From Leptotrichia sp. oral taxon 212 (GTDB lineage: Bacteria > Fusobacteriota > Fusobacteriia > Fusobacteriales > Leptotrichiaceae), in the NCBI RefSeq assembly GCF_001274535.1, contig NZ_CP012410.1, positions 310,001 through 374,000 of the forward strand: a DNA stretch of 64,000 nucleotides, read 5' to 3'. A program made the position numbers and the translations under genes. Positions within the stretch are counted from its first letter, which is position 1. Every line of letters begins with the position of its first letter. The notes beneath the pieces are model-generated. The model had not been told where the DNA came from, ran no database searches, and saw only the letters and a program-made list of their open reading frames with translations. Shown piece after piece: positions 47,547-56,334 of this stretch.

Positions 47547-48581
47547 ATGATTATAATGCAAAGTTATGAAAAATTAACGGAAAAAATAAAAAAAGGAAGA
47601 AAACTTTTATTTATTGATGTAAGAAGTCCTTCAGAATATAGAGAGGCAAGAATACCTGGAGCAATAAATATACCTGTATTTTCAGATAAGGAAAGGGAAT
47701 ATATCGGAACACTCTATAAAGTGGAAGGAAAAAGAACGGCAATAAGGGAAGCGGTAGGAATTGTAGGTGAAAAAATACAGGATATATATATTGAATTTGA
47801 AAAACATTATGAGAGAGATATGGAAATTATAGTATATTGTGCAAGAGGGGGTATGCGTTCATCAACTGTTGTCTCCCTTTTTAAGGAATTTTCATTGCCT
47901 GTCATAAAACTGGAAAATGGCTATAAAGGCTATAGACAGTTTTTAAATGATAATCTCCCGAAAATGCTTAAAGAAAAAGAATTTGTTGTTCTATATGGAA
48001 AAACTGGATCGGGAAAAACAAACATACTGAAGGAAATAGAACAAAAAGGATATGATGTGCTTGATCTTGAAAAATGTGCCAATCACAGAGGTTCGCTGCT
48101 AGGTGGGATAGGTCTTGGAGGAGATACCACACAGAAAAATTTTGAAGCCCGTGTACTAGACAGTATATTGAAATCCCAATCAGATGTAATATTTACAGAA
48201 GGAGAAAGTAAGAGAATAGGTAGTGTTATTATGCCGAATTATTTATTTGAAGTTATTTTTGGGGCAAGAAAATTTTTCATAGAAACAGACATGGACAAAA
48301 GGATTAAAATAATCAGTGAGGAATATCTGAAGGAAAGCTATGATGAAAATGAAATTTTTGAAGCACTTGAAAAACTTGCAAGATATATTGGTGAAAAAAA
48401 GAAAAATGAATATGTAGAAAAGCTGAAAAATAAGCAATTTGATGAAGTGATAAGGGATCTTATGGAAAATTACTATGATAAGGTGTACAAGACAAAAAGC
48501 CATACTTTCGAGAAAACATTTGACAATGTAGATGAGGAAAAGTGTGCTGAAGATATAATAAAATATGTATTTGGAATATAA
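47547..48581 (+). CDS. mnmH: tRNA 2-selenouridine synthase MnmH (SelU)
   Basis: 344 residues. Rhodanese domain with the catalytic Cys in IVYCARGGMRSS (about residue 98), then a P-loop domain GKTGSGKTNILKEI and ANHRGSLLGG. It replaces sulfur by selenium at wobble U34 of tRNA-Lys, -Glu and -Gln, using selenophosphate. Its presence implies SelD and a selenium-using cell, which supports reading the UGA at 36853 as selenocysteine. GGGG-A6 spacing before the ATG is good. Confidence 0.94.
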   Translation: MIIMQSYEKLTEKIKKGRKLLFIDVRSPSEYREARIPGAINIPVFSDKEREYIGTLYKVEGKRTAIREAVGIVGEKIQDIYIEFEKHYERDMEIIVYCARGGMRSSTVVSLFKEFSLPVIKLENGYKGYRQFLNDNLPKMLKEKEFVVLYGKTGSGKTNILKEIEQKGYDVLDLEKCANHRGSLLGGIGLGGDTTQKNFEARVLDSILKSQSDVIFTEGESKRIGSVIMPNYLFEVIFGARKFFIETDMDKRIKIISEEYLKESYDENEIFEALEKLARYIGEKKKNEYVEKLKNKQFDEVIRDLMENYYDKVYKTKSHTFEKTFDNVDEEKCAEDIIKYVFGI

Positions 48582-48586
48582 AAAAC

Positions 48587-48815
48587 TTAAATGAGGCTGT
48601 ATCAAAATTTAAAAATAACGTGAAAATTATAGTTATGAATTATTTATAATTTCACAATGCAAAACAGGAAATGAATTTAGAAAAAGTCATCAACCTGATT
48701 TTCCAGGTGAATTTTGACTTTTTCTTTATGAATGACTGTTTTGTATAAGTGAAATTTTAGTAAATGAATAAATATAGTTTTCATATTCTTTAAATTTTGA
48801 TACAGCCTCATTTAA
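48587..48815. repeat. Hairpin repeat family, complete copy (A)
   Basis: 229 bp bounded by a perfect 27-bp terminal inverted repeat (48587-48613 and 48789-48815) that contains GAGGCTGTATCAAAATTT. The interior is also largely self-complementary, so the whole unit folds as a long hairpin with the centre near CCTGATTTTCCAGG (48694-48707). It lacks an ORF and lies between the convergent mnmH and EamA genes. The arrangement is MITE-like. Confidence 0.8.
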
Positions 48816-48838
48816 ATTTCTGTACAATATAAATTTTA

Positions 48839-49804
48839 TTAAATGTCAGCCTCTTTCACCTTATCAATACCTTCTATATCGACTTTGACTTTTCCTAAAT
48901 TTAGATACAGTATGGAAGCAATCAGTGTAGTTCCTGCTACAAGCTGCACAGGAGATAAAAATCTCTTATAAACAATGGCTTCTGTAACGACTGAAGTCAG
49001 TGGAAACGCAAGTTCACAGAAAGTTGAAACGGAAGCTGTAACACTTTTCAGTCCATTGTAGTAAATAAGTATGGCTATCAGTCCAAATATTGCAATAAAT
49101 GATGACAGAGATATTAAGCCTATGTTGCTGAAGTAAAGATTGAGACTTTTTTCCGTATTTCCTGAAAAAAGTACAAAGAACAGTGTAACCACTGTAGTAA
49201 AAAAGAATCTGTAAAATGTACTTGTCAGGAAGGAAAATTTATATACGACTTTTTTTCCAAATACAGTTGCACTTCCAAAGGAAAAAGCGGCAAGCAGTGA
49301 ATACATGGCAGCCAGAACATTATTTTTTGGTAAAAGTGCCGGACTTTTAAATTCAAATGTCAGAAGATATATTGCAATTAACGAAATAGTAGCAATTATA
49401 TAAAATTTTTTTGAAGGTCTTTCCTTTAAAATAAAGAAGGCAAGCAAGACAGCGAATATAGGCTGTGCCTTCTGAATAAGTATGACAATGCTGAATTTGC
49501 TGAATTCACTTAGCTGAAGTGCTTTCACAATGGAAAGAGTTCCTAAAGTTCCTCCAAATAATGCAATCAGTATGAAAAATATATAGTCATTTTTAGTAAA
49601 TTTTTTCAGTTCACTGTACTGGCTGAAAAAAAGTATTGATAAAATAATAGTTGGTATTACGTGAGCAATAAAAACTATAAAATTGACATCGTAAAAATGA
49701 AATTTTGAAAAATATGCAGGAGTAAGCAGAACACCATCAAGTCCCCACATAACAGCGGCAATTACAATTAAAAAAGCGCCTAAAAGAGTATTTTTTTTCT
49801 TCAT
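48839..49804 (-). CDS. EamA-family (DMT) transporter
   Basis: 321 residues, ten hydrophobic segments in two EamA repeats (ILLGAFLIVIAAVMWGLDGV and AAMYSLLAAFSFGSATVFGK). The first is followed by FFGGTLGTLS-like loops and ERPSKKFYIIAT between the halves, as in drug/metabolite exporters. The substrate is unknown. Its stop lies 24 bp from the hairpin repeat copy A. A second EamA gene is at 51190-52080. Confidence 0.87.
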   Translation of the reverse strand: MKKKNTLLGAFLIVIAAVMWGLDGVLLTPAYFSKFHFYDVNFIVFIAHVIPTIILSILFFSQYSELKKFTKNDYIFFILIALFGGTLGTLSIVKALQLSEFSKFSIVILIQKAQPIFAVLLAFFILKERPSKKFYIIATISLIAIYLLTFEFKSPALLPKNNVLAAMYSLLAAFSFGSATVFGKKVVYKFSFLTSTFYRFFFTTVVTLFFVLFSGNTEKSLNLYFSNIGLISLSSFIAIFGLIAILIYYNGLKSVTASVSTFCELAFPLTSVVTEAIVYKRFLSPVQLVAGTTLIASILYLNLGKVKVDIEGIDKVKEADI

Positions 49805-49920
49805 TATTTTTTCCTTTCTACAATAACATATTAAAATATCAGTTGAAATATGCTATAATTAAACATTATTTCAGATTATAACATAAAATGAATGAAAATA
49901 AAAATATGAAAGGAAACTGA

Positions 49921-50967
49921 ATGAGTATAATTTTAGCAATAATAATACTTGGAATTATTATTTTTTTACATGAACTTGGACATTTTATGACAGCAAAATA
50001 TTATAAAATGCCGGTTATGGAATTTGCAATAGGAATGGGTCCAAAGATGTTTACAAAAAGGATAGGTGAAACAGATTATTCTATAAGAATATTACCGTTA
50101 GGTGGATTTGTAAATATTGCCGGTATGCAGCCAGAAGAAAATCCTGAGAATGAAATTCCAGGAGGATTTTATACAAAACCTGCATTTAGCAGATTTGTTG
50201 TCTTGATTGCTGGTGTAATGATGAATTTTTTGACAGCTCTCATGGCAATATTTATTTTAATTTCAATGACAGGTATGGTGCCACCAAAATATATAGATCC
50301 TGTTGTTGGAGTGATTCAGCAAGATTCAAGAGCTAGGAATTTTTTACAGTCTGGAGACAGAATTATGGAAATAAATGGAGTAAAAATTTCTAACTGGAAG
50401 GATTTACAGAAAGAAATCTTAAAAGTTAATGGAACTGAAAAAAAGTATAATGATGAGGATGTTTCTGTAAAAATATCCAGAAATGGAAAAGAGATATCAG
50501 GCAATGTGAAATTAACATATAATAAAGATGCAGAATCCTATATTTTAGGAATTCAGATACAGCAGCCTAACGTTTCGTTATTGAAAAAAATGGAAATTTC
50601 TGTCTATTCCTTTGCAGAATATTTTAAAATGATGGTGCAGGGGCTGAAAATGCTTATTACTGGAAAAGTTTCAGCAAAAGAGATAACAGGGCCTGTAGGA
50701 TTGCCTAAATTTGTAGGGGAAGCCTATAAGTCCGGTGGAGGATTGGCGCTTATACAGATTTTTATAATATTATCTATAAATATAGGTCTTATGAACCTGC
50801 TTCCCATACCAGCACTTGATGGTGGAAGACTTTTATTTGTAATACCGGAATTTTTAGGAATAAAGGTAAATAAAAAAATAGAAGAAAAAATCCATATGGC
50901 TGGTATGATACTGCTGTTGATTTTAATGGTCTTCATCATATTCAATGATGTGACAAAGTACTTCTAA
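49921..50967 (+). CDS. rseP: Site-2 protease RseP
   Basis: 348-residue membrane metalloprotease. Zinc site HELGH in the first segment (FLHELGHFMTAKYY), one PDZ domain (GDRIMEINGVKISNWKDLQKE, about residues 145-190) and the third ligand in NLLPIPALDGG. It cleaves membrane anti-sigma factors or signal-peptide remnants. The stop codon lies at the beginning of hairpin repeat copy C. Confidence 0.95.
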   Translation: MSIILAIIILGIIIFLHELGHFMTAKYYKMPVMEFAIGMGPKMFTKRIGETDYSIRILPLGGFVNIAGMQPEENPENEIPGGFYTKPAFSRFVVLIAGVMMNFLTALMAIFILISMTGMVPPKYIDPVVGVIQQDSRARNFLQSGDRIMEINGVKISNWKDLQKEILKVNGTEKKYNDEDVSVKISRNGKEISGNVKLTYNKDAESYILGIQIQQPNVSLLKKMEISVYSFAEYFKMMVQGLKMLITGKVSAKEITGPVGLPKFVGEAYKSGGGLALIQIFIILSINIGLMNLLPIPALDGGRLLFVIPEFLGIKVNKKIEEKIHMAGMILLLILMVFIIFNDVTKYF

Positions 50968-51193
50968 TGAAGGTTTTAAGAGAAATTTAAAGTATAATAT
51001 AAAAAAATATATTTGTTTCATTTATTAAAATTTCACTCATATAAAACAGTTATTCATTAAGGAAAAATAAAAATTTGCCTAAAGGCTGTTGATTTTCCCT
51101 AAATTCATTTCTTGTTTTACATTGTGAAATTCTAAATAATTCACAAATATATTTTTTATATTTTATATTTTTATTTTTAAAAATTCTCATTAA
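50964..51193. repeat. Hairpin repeat family, copy C
   Basis: In reverse complement it matches copy A along its length, for example TTTCACAATGTAAAACAAGA against TTTCACAATGCAAAACAGGA. The two ends are degraded (TAATGAAGG, and TTAATGAGAATTTTTAAA in reverse). The left end includes the rseP stop and the right end includes the EamA stop. Confidence 0.72.
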
Positions 51194-52080
51194 AGTCTTT
51201 TCTGCAGAAGGAATATGGATGAAAAGACCATTAAAAATCCTAGCAGTTCAATTGGGGAGAAATTCAGTTTGAAAATTATTACAGATAATATTGCGGCCAG
51301 AATAGGTTCAAAAGCTGTAAGTATACCTGCTAATGACGATGAAATATAGTTAAGGCTTGCAATATATATTAAATATGCAATGGCAGTACCTAAAATTACT
51401 ACAATCACAACTTGAATGACAGATTCAAAATTCACATCACCTTCAATTTTCCAGAAAGGATGAATTATATTTGCTACGAAACTTCCTACAAACATTCCCC
51501 AGCCGACAACTGTAATACTTCCGTATTTTTTCAGAAGTCTTTTTGGCTGAATGGAATAAAAGGCAATCATAATGGCTGATGCGATTCCTATTAAAAGAGC
51601 ATCTGTAGATCCTGATAAATTTGAAAAATTTCCTTTTGTTGCAATAAATACAACACCTAAGATAGTCGTGAGCAGTAAAATCACAGTTGATATAGACGGC
51701 ACTTTTCTATTTTTTAATGATTCATAGATGAAAATAAAAAAAGGTGCTGTAAACTGTAGAATCGTTGCAAATGATACGTTGCTTAATTCGATTGTTCTAA
51801 AGTAAGTGAACTGTACAAAGTATATTCCGGCAATTCCAAACAGAAGGATTCCTATAATATCTTCTGCTCTTTTAAATGGTTTGAATATAGATTTTTTTTC
51901 AATAAAAATAACTGCCATAAGAAGCAGTATCCCAGAAACGGCAGTTCTTACAGATACAAGCCAGTCTGATGAAAAATGGAATTCTTTAAATAATATTTCT
52001 CCTGAAATCCCTGAAATGGACCATAGACTGGATGCAAGACTGGCAAGTAGCATGCCGTACAAGCGAACTTTTGTCTTCAT
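51190..52080 (-). CDS. EamA-family (DMT) transporter
   Basis: 296 residues, two EamA repeats (GMLLASLASSLWSISGISGEI and ALLIGIASAIMIAFYSIQPKRLL), ten membrane segments, ending in LGFLMVFSSIFLLQKRL. It belongs to the RhaT/S-adenosylmethionine-exporter-type DMT fold; the substrate is unknown. It is not a close copy of the other EamA gene at 48839, so the two are likely older paralogues with different substrates. Confidence 0.87.
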   Translation of the reverse strand: MKTKVRLYGMLLASLASSLWSISGISGEILFKEFHFSSDWLVSVRTAVSGILLLMAVIFIEKKSIFKPFKRAEDIIGILLFGIAGIYFVQFTYFRTIELSNVSFATILQFTAPFFIFIYESLKNRKVPSISTVILLLTTILGVVFIATKGNFSNLSGSTDALLIGIASAIMIAFYSIQPKRLLKKYGSITVVGWGMFVGSFVANIIHPFWKIEGDVNFESVIQVVIVVILGTAIAYLIYIASLNYISSSLAGILTAFEPILAAILSVIIFKLNFSPIELLGFLMVFSSIFLLQKRL

Positions 52081-52204
52081 TTTTTTACCTCGTTTTCTCT
52101 TTTTTTGTTATTTATATACAGTTAAATTTGAAATTATTTCGAAATGAAATATTTAAAAATTATGTGCATCCAGAAATTAGTATACCACAGGAATAGAAAA
52201 AAGA

Positions 52205-52400
52205 AAAATAAAATGTTAACATAAAAACTATATTTCTTTGTTTACTAAAATGTTACTTATACAAAATAATCATTCATCAATGAAAAAACAAAATTTACCA
52301 AAAAGTTTTTGATTCTTCCTAAATTTAAATTCTATTTTGCATTGTAAAATTTTAAATAACTAGAAATATAGTTTTTACGTATCATATTTATATTTATTTT
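52205..52400. repeat. Hairpin repeat family, copy D
   Basis: Same orientation as copy C. AAAACTATATTTCTTTGTTT, ATCATTCATCAATGAAAAA and TTTTGCATTGTAAAATTTTA match copy A, but the termini are lost. It fills most of the 326-bp gap between the EamA gene and the META-domain gene. Confidence 0.68.
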
Positions 52401-52406
52401 TATAGC

Positions 52407-53222
52407 TTATCTTATTTTTTGAAAAATTAAATTTTTTCCATTTTCTGTACTTAAAATTAAAGTATCTTTATCAGCAAGCTTAATTTTTTTAACATTTTGA
52501 AGAAACGTTACAAAATCTCTTTCCAGTCTCATCAGATTATCTGGACCTGCCATTCTTGTGGAAGATAAAACACCTATTCTTATATTATTATGATTAGTAA
52601 TTGTATAGCTGGAGAAATAATCATTTACACCTGAATTACCGTTTACACCGTCTTCTGAAAAAGCAATCGTAACATATTCATTGCTTCCTAAATTTCTTCC
52701 CGCCATGTTTACAAGCTTCCATTCAGTATTTAAAATTTCTCTGTTTAATGGAGCTGATTCACTTTCATGTTTACCGGATGTTCTTAACTTTCTAAAAGTT
52801 AAAGTATCTCCTTTTGTATTTTCCAATATAAGAGTATCCTTATCATGTCTTACTTTTTTAGCAGAACGTAAAATTCTCAGGAATCTTTCTTCAAAATTCA
52901 TAGCACTTCGAGAACCTGACATAAGATTTACACTTAATTCAGAGAAAGAAATGGAGTCGTTATTTACTTCATATCTTCCTGAAAATCTGTTTACTCCGGA
53001 AAAACCGCTGACACCATTTTTTGTAAAGCTGAGAGAAATTTTAGCATCATCGTCTACTGTTATTGAACCTACATTTTTTTCTTTAAGGGTAACAAGCTGC
53101 CATGATGTTTCTCTTAAATTATTAATACTGTCAGTTTTTTTTCTCCAAGGAAAAGCATTTGAGATAAAACAGCTAAAAATAAAAATAGTAAAAATTCCAA
53201 CTAAATAAAATCTTTTTTTCAT
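52407..53222 (-). CDS. Double META-domain (HslJ-like) exported protein
   Basis: 271 residues. A signal sequence (KRFYLVGIFTIFIFSCFISNAFP) with a Cys that may be lipidated, then two META repeats: LRETSWQLVTLKEKNVG...GFSGVNRFSGRYE (about 35-145) and ILNTEWKLVNMAGRNLG...GNSGVNDYFSSYT (about 160-270). META proteins such as HslJ are envelope proteins linked to stress or motility. The tandem arrangement suggests internal duplication. Confidence 0.85.
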   Translation of the reverse strand: MKKRFYLVGIFTIFIFSCFISNAFPWRKKTDSINNLRETSWQLVTLKEKNVGSITVDDDAKISLSFTKNGVSGFSGVNRFSGRYEVNNDSISFSELSVNLMSGSRSAMNFEERFLRILRSAKKVRHDKDTLILENTKGDTLTFRKLRTSGKHESESAPLNREILNTEWKLVNMAGRNLGSNEYVTIAFSEDGVNGNSGVNDYFSSYTITNHNNIRIGVLSSTRMAGPDNLMRLERDFVTFLQNVKKIKLADKDTLILSTENGKNLIFQKIR

Positions 53223-53347
53223 TTTAAATACCTCTTTTCTGTTTTTTGTTAATTTAATGATAGCACAATCTGATTAAAGTAAAATGAGAAAATTTTTATT
53301 TGTTGAACTAAAAATAAAATTGACAAAAATTAAAATATATAAATTAA

Positions 53348-53373
53348 TTAACTAAATTAATTAATTTAGTTAA
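53348..53373. promoter_or_regulatory. 26-bp perfect palindrome
   Basis: Arms TTAACTAAATTAA and its exact complement with no loop, directly before the ATG of the next ORF. Symmetry of this kind suits a MarR-type operator. A frameshifted marR gene lies 400 bp downstream. Confidence 0.5.
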
Positions 53374-53592
53374 ATGATTGATGGTAACAAAATAAAAGAA
53401 AGAGATGAAAATATTAGAAAGAGAAAAACGCAAGTTACAGTAGGTGGAAATATAAACTATTTTTTTAAGAATATGGAAACTAAAGTATCGTTACAAGGTG
53501 GAGCAGAGCTAATTCTCTATTTGCCTATTACAGAAAAAATTATCACATTTACAGGACTCGATACTACAATAGGAATGACATATCCATTTTAA
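53374..53592 (+). pseudogene. C-terminal remnant of an outer-membrane barrel protein
   Basis: 72 codons with alternating hydrophobic strands (VTVGGNINYFF, METKVSLQGGAELILYLP, FTGLDTTIGMTYPF) ending in Phe, as outer-membrane barrels do. No signal sequence precedes it and the ATG follows a palindrome without a ribosome site, so this is probably the 3' end of a once larger autotransporter or porin-like gene. Confidence 0.45.
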
Positions 53593-53776
53593 TGTTTTCA
53601 AATATTTTCTGTTAATATGTCAGAGACCAGTTTTGTAGAAATCAGATTTATGAGGAGACTCAAATGCAAGAATAAATTAGAAATTTAAGAATAAAGCTTT
53701 TTTTAAAGGCTATAAGATGGAATATGGTTCTGAAAATAAAATTTTTTTAAAATAATAGAAACGATAAGGAGAAAGT

Positions 53777-54198
53777 ATGATAAATTTATTTGAACTTGTA
53801 GAAGAAATAAACAAAAAATTTTTAGAAAGATATTATGAAATTAGTGAAGGTATAGAAAAAAAATAGAACTATCTGAAAGGGATTTATATTATTTACGAAT
53901 AATTTTTGAAGCAGGAAAGTTAAATCTGACTGAATTTTCAAAAATTTCTAAAGTATCAAAACCTGCAGGGACAAAAATAATTAATAAGTATTTGAAAAAA
54001 GGATATGTAATAAAGGAAATATTAGAAGAAGATAAAAGATTTTCGTATATACAGCTTTCAGATGAAATAAGAGAGCATCTTGAAAAAGATCAACAAATTG
54101 CAAGTAAAGTATATGAAAATTTTTTATCAGTACTAAATAAAAATGAAAGAGAACAGTTGGAAGGTCTATTGATAAAAATAAAAAATGCTTTTAAATAA
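53777..54198 (+). pseudogene. MarR-family regulator, frameshifted at an A-tract
   Basis: ATG 53777 with AAGGAG gives MINLFELVEEINKKFLERYYEISEGIEKK and then a stop. The run of eight A at 53856-53863 lacks one A: nine would read KKIELSERDLYYLRIIFEAGKLNLTEF and join to the winged-helix part (KISKVSKPAGTKIINKYLKKGYVIKE). Full length would be about 140 residues, normal for MarR. The break may be real, phase-variable or a sequencing error. Confidence 0.72.
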
Positions 54199-54275
54199 AA
54201 AATGATATAGAGAAAAATTTCGAAATAATAGAAAATTACAGCCATTTTAGGGATATCAATTTTTTAAAAATTGAG

Positions 54276-54304
54276 TTGACAAAAGTATAAAAAAGTAATA
54301 TTAT
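54276..54304 (+). promoter_or_regulatory. Promoter of the RND efflux operon
   Basis: Consensus TTGACA (54276-54281), 17-bp spacer, TATTAT (54299-54304). Confidence 0.78.
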
Positions 54305-54310
54305 ATATCA

Positions 54311-54328
54311 AGTGACTTATTGGTCATT
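54311..54328. promoter_or_regulatory. Putative TetR operator of the efflux operon
   Basis: AGTGACTTATTGGTCATT has the inverted pair TGAC/GTCA around TTATTG, as in many AcrR-like operators, and overlaps the expected transcription start. Confidence 0.6.
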
Positions 54329-54362
54329 TTAAAAACAAGAAGATTAATATAGGAGTTTTGTA

Positions 54363-54971
54363 ATGGGAAAATTAAGTGTTGAAGAGAAGGAAGCTAAAAA
54401 AGATAAAATTATAGAAAAATCAATGGAACTATTTCGTGAAAAAGGTTATCATACAACAAAAGTTGAAGAAATAACAAAAGCTCTTGGAATATCTAAAGGA
54501 AATTTTTATACTTATTTTAATTCAAAAGAAGAAGTTTTATATGAAATACTGGATATAATTAAAAGTGAAAAAATCAGAATGCTAGAGGAAATAGATACAA
54601 ATAAAGCTCCAAAGGAAATTTTAAAGGACTTTATAGAAGATTATAAACAATATGTTTTTAAATATTTAAAGAAAGTTACCCTGCAAAATATGGATAATTT
54701 TCTGAAAGATGAAAGAGTAGTAAATTATGTAGTGGAAATCCAAGATATATTAATAGAATTTCTTAAAAAAAATATTGTTGAAAGAATCGGAGGAAGTAAA
54801 AATAAAGTTTATGATCTGAGATTTATAACAGAATTTATATTTATATCAATGGATGGTTTTTTTCTGGATGAGCGTTTGACGGAAAAGTTAGAAATAAAAA
54901 GAAAATATGAACTGACTATGGAAAATAGGATTGATCAGATAACGGAATTTATATATAACGCATTAAAATAG
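54363..54971 (+). CDS. TetR-family regulator of the efflux operon
   Basis: 202 residues with the typical N-terminal helix-turn-helix KIIEKSMELFREKGYHTTKVEEITKALGISKGNFYTYFNSKEEVLYEI (written here in part; about residues 13-60). The C-terminal domain is helical. It is the first gene of the TolC/AcrA/AcrB operon and has an operator-like palindrome at its promoter, so it most likely represses its own operon until a drug-like ligand binds. Confidence 0.9.
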   Translation: MGKLSVEEKEAKKDKIIEKSMELFREKGYHTTKVEEITKALGISKGNFYTYFNSKEEVLYEILDIIKSEKIRMLEEIDTNKAPKEILKDFIEDYKQYVFKYLKKVTLQNMDNFLKDERVVNYVVEIQDILIEFLKKNIVERIGGSKNKVYDLRFITEFIFISMDGFFLDERLTEKLEIKRKYELTMENRIDQITEFIYNALK

Positions 54972-54992
54972 AAAGGAGAAGTTTGATTTGTA

Positions 54993-55025
54993 ATGTTTTA
55001 TAAGTCATACGAAGCTGAAAAATGA
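54993..55025 (+). CDS. Short upstream ORF before the TolC-like gene
   Basis: MFYKSYEAEK, ten codons. Its TGA overlaps the TolC-like ATG (ATGA). The only good ribosome site in this gap (AAAGGAG, 54972-54978) lies before it and none lies directly before the TolC-like ATG, so coupled translation is likely. Confidence 0.4.
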   Translation: MFYKSYEAEK

Positions 55026-56296
55026 AAAAAATAGACAAGAAAATGTTTGCTTTGCTTACATTATTTGCGATGCCTCTTTTTGGAGAAAAAATAACAATTC
55101 AGAATGCGACGGAAATGGCAGTTAAAAATAACAGGGATATAAAAAAAGGTATGCTAGAAATTGAAAAAAATAGACTGGATGTGAATAAGACCTGGAAAAA
55201 TTCCTATTTTAAAGTATCGTACAATGCTTCGGCGAGCATGTATTTTAAGGAAATAAAATCTCCATTTGCAGGCAGCTACAACCAGTCTTATGGGCATAAT
55301 ATAACATTGACGCAGCCTATTTATACAGGGGGAGCAATTAAAACAGGAATAGAAATTGGAAAAGATGTACTCTCCTTAAGTGAACTCAATCTTGATAAAA
55401 TAAGAAAAGATACAATATTAAGCACAGTGCAGGCTTATATAGATGTATATGATGCTCAAATTTCTTTAGGGGTCCTTGAAAAATCAAAGGAAGCATTATC
55501 CAAAAATTATGAAATCCAGAAAGAAAAATATAACTTGAGAATGGTTACAAAACCTGAATTTATAGAAGCTGAAAGAAGTCTGAAAGCAATAGAGGCATCC
55601 ATAATAGAACAGAAGTCAAATATAGAGATTGCAAAGGAAGCACTTGGAATACTTATAGGCTATTCAGACAGTGCAAAAATAGAAATTGTGCCATTTGGAG
55701 TCGAAGAAAACTTCAGTAAGAAGGTTGCCTTAAAAGATGATATGGCAAAACTGACAAATCAGAATACTGAATATCAGATGGCTCTTAGACAGAAGGAAAT
55801 ATCGAAAAAAACAATAAATCTGAAAAGGGCGGATTTACAACCTACAGTTGCGGGAGTTGTAACATATGGAACTTCAAATAATACAAAAATGTCAGAACTT
55901 GCAAAGGAAAAAAACTATAACGGAACAATAGGTCTTAATCTTTCGTGGGATTTATTTGATTGGGGAGCAAGAAAATTTGAAGTGCAGAAGGCACAGAAAG
56001 AATATGAAATAAAGGAAATAGAAGCTGAACAGGCATTAGATAATATAAAGGTAAATATGAAGAAAGTTTACTATCAGCTCCAGGCATTGGAAAAAAGTCT
56101 GGAGGCAAAGAGAATTGCTGTGGAAAAAGCTGAAGAAGTATATGAACTTGAACAGGAGAGATACAACTATAATCTGATAACAATGAAAGATCTTCTTGAT
56201 GCGGAAACAACTTTAAGACAGAGCAGAACAGACTACGAGAGTACAAGATTGAACTATTATTACCTGATTTCAAGATATGGTTCATTTCTGGATTAG
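55022..56296 (+). CDS. TolC-family outer-membrane efflux protein
   Basis: 424 residues: signal peptide (FALLTLFAMPLFG-EK), then the two repeats of the TolC fold, with coiled-coil helices and barrel strands (SWDLFDWGARKFEVQKAQKEYE, LDAETTLRQSRTDYESTRLNYYYLI). It forms the outer-membrane channel for the AcrA/AcrB-like proteins downstream. Confidence 0.92.
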   Translation: MKKIDKKMFALLTLFAMPLFGEKITIQNATEMAVKNNRDIKKGMLEIEKNRLDVNKTWKNSYFKVSYNASASMYFKEIKSPFAGSYNQSYGHNITLTQPIYTGGAIKTGIEIGKDVLSLSELNLDKIRKDTILSTVQAYIDVYDAQISLGVLEKSKEALSKNYEIQKEKYNLRMVTKPEFIEAERSLKAIEASIIEQKSNIEIAKEALGILIGYSDSAKIEIVPFGVEENFSKKVALKDDMAKLTNQNTEYQMALRQKEISKKTINLKRADLQPTVAGVVTYGTSNNTKMSELAKEKNYNGTIGLNLSWDLFDWGARKFEVQKAQKEYEIKEIEAEQALDNIKVNMKKVYYQLQALEKSLEAKRIAVEKAEEVYELEQERYNYNLITMKDLLDAETTLRQSRTDYESTRLNYYYLISRYGSFLD

Positions 56297-56334
56297 GTTT
56301 AAAAAATAAAAATTATGTGAAGGAGTAACGTAAG

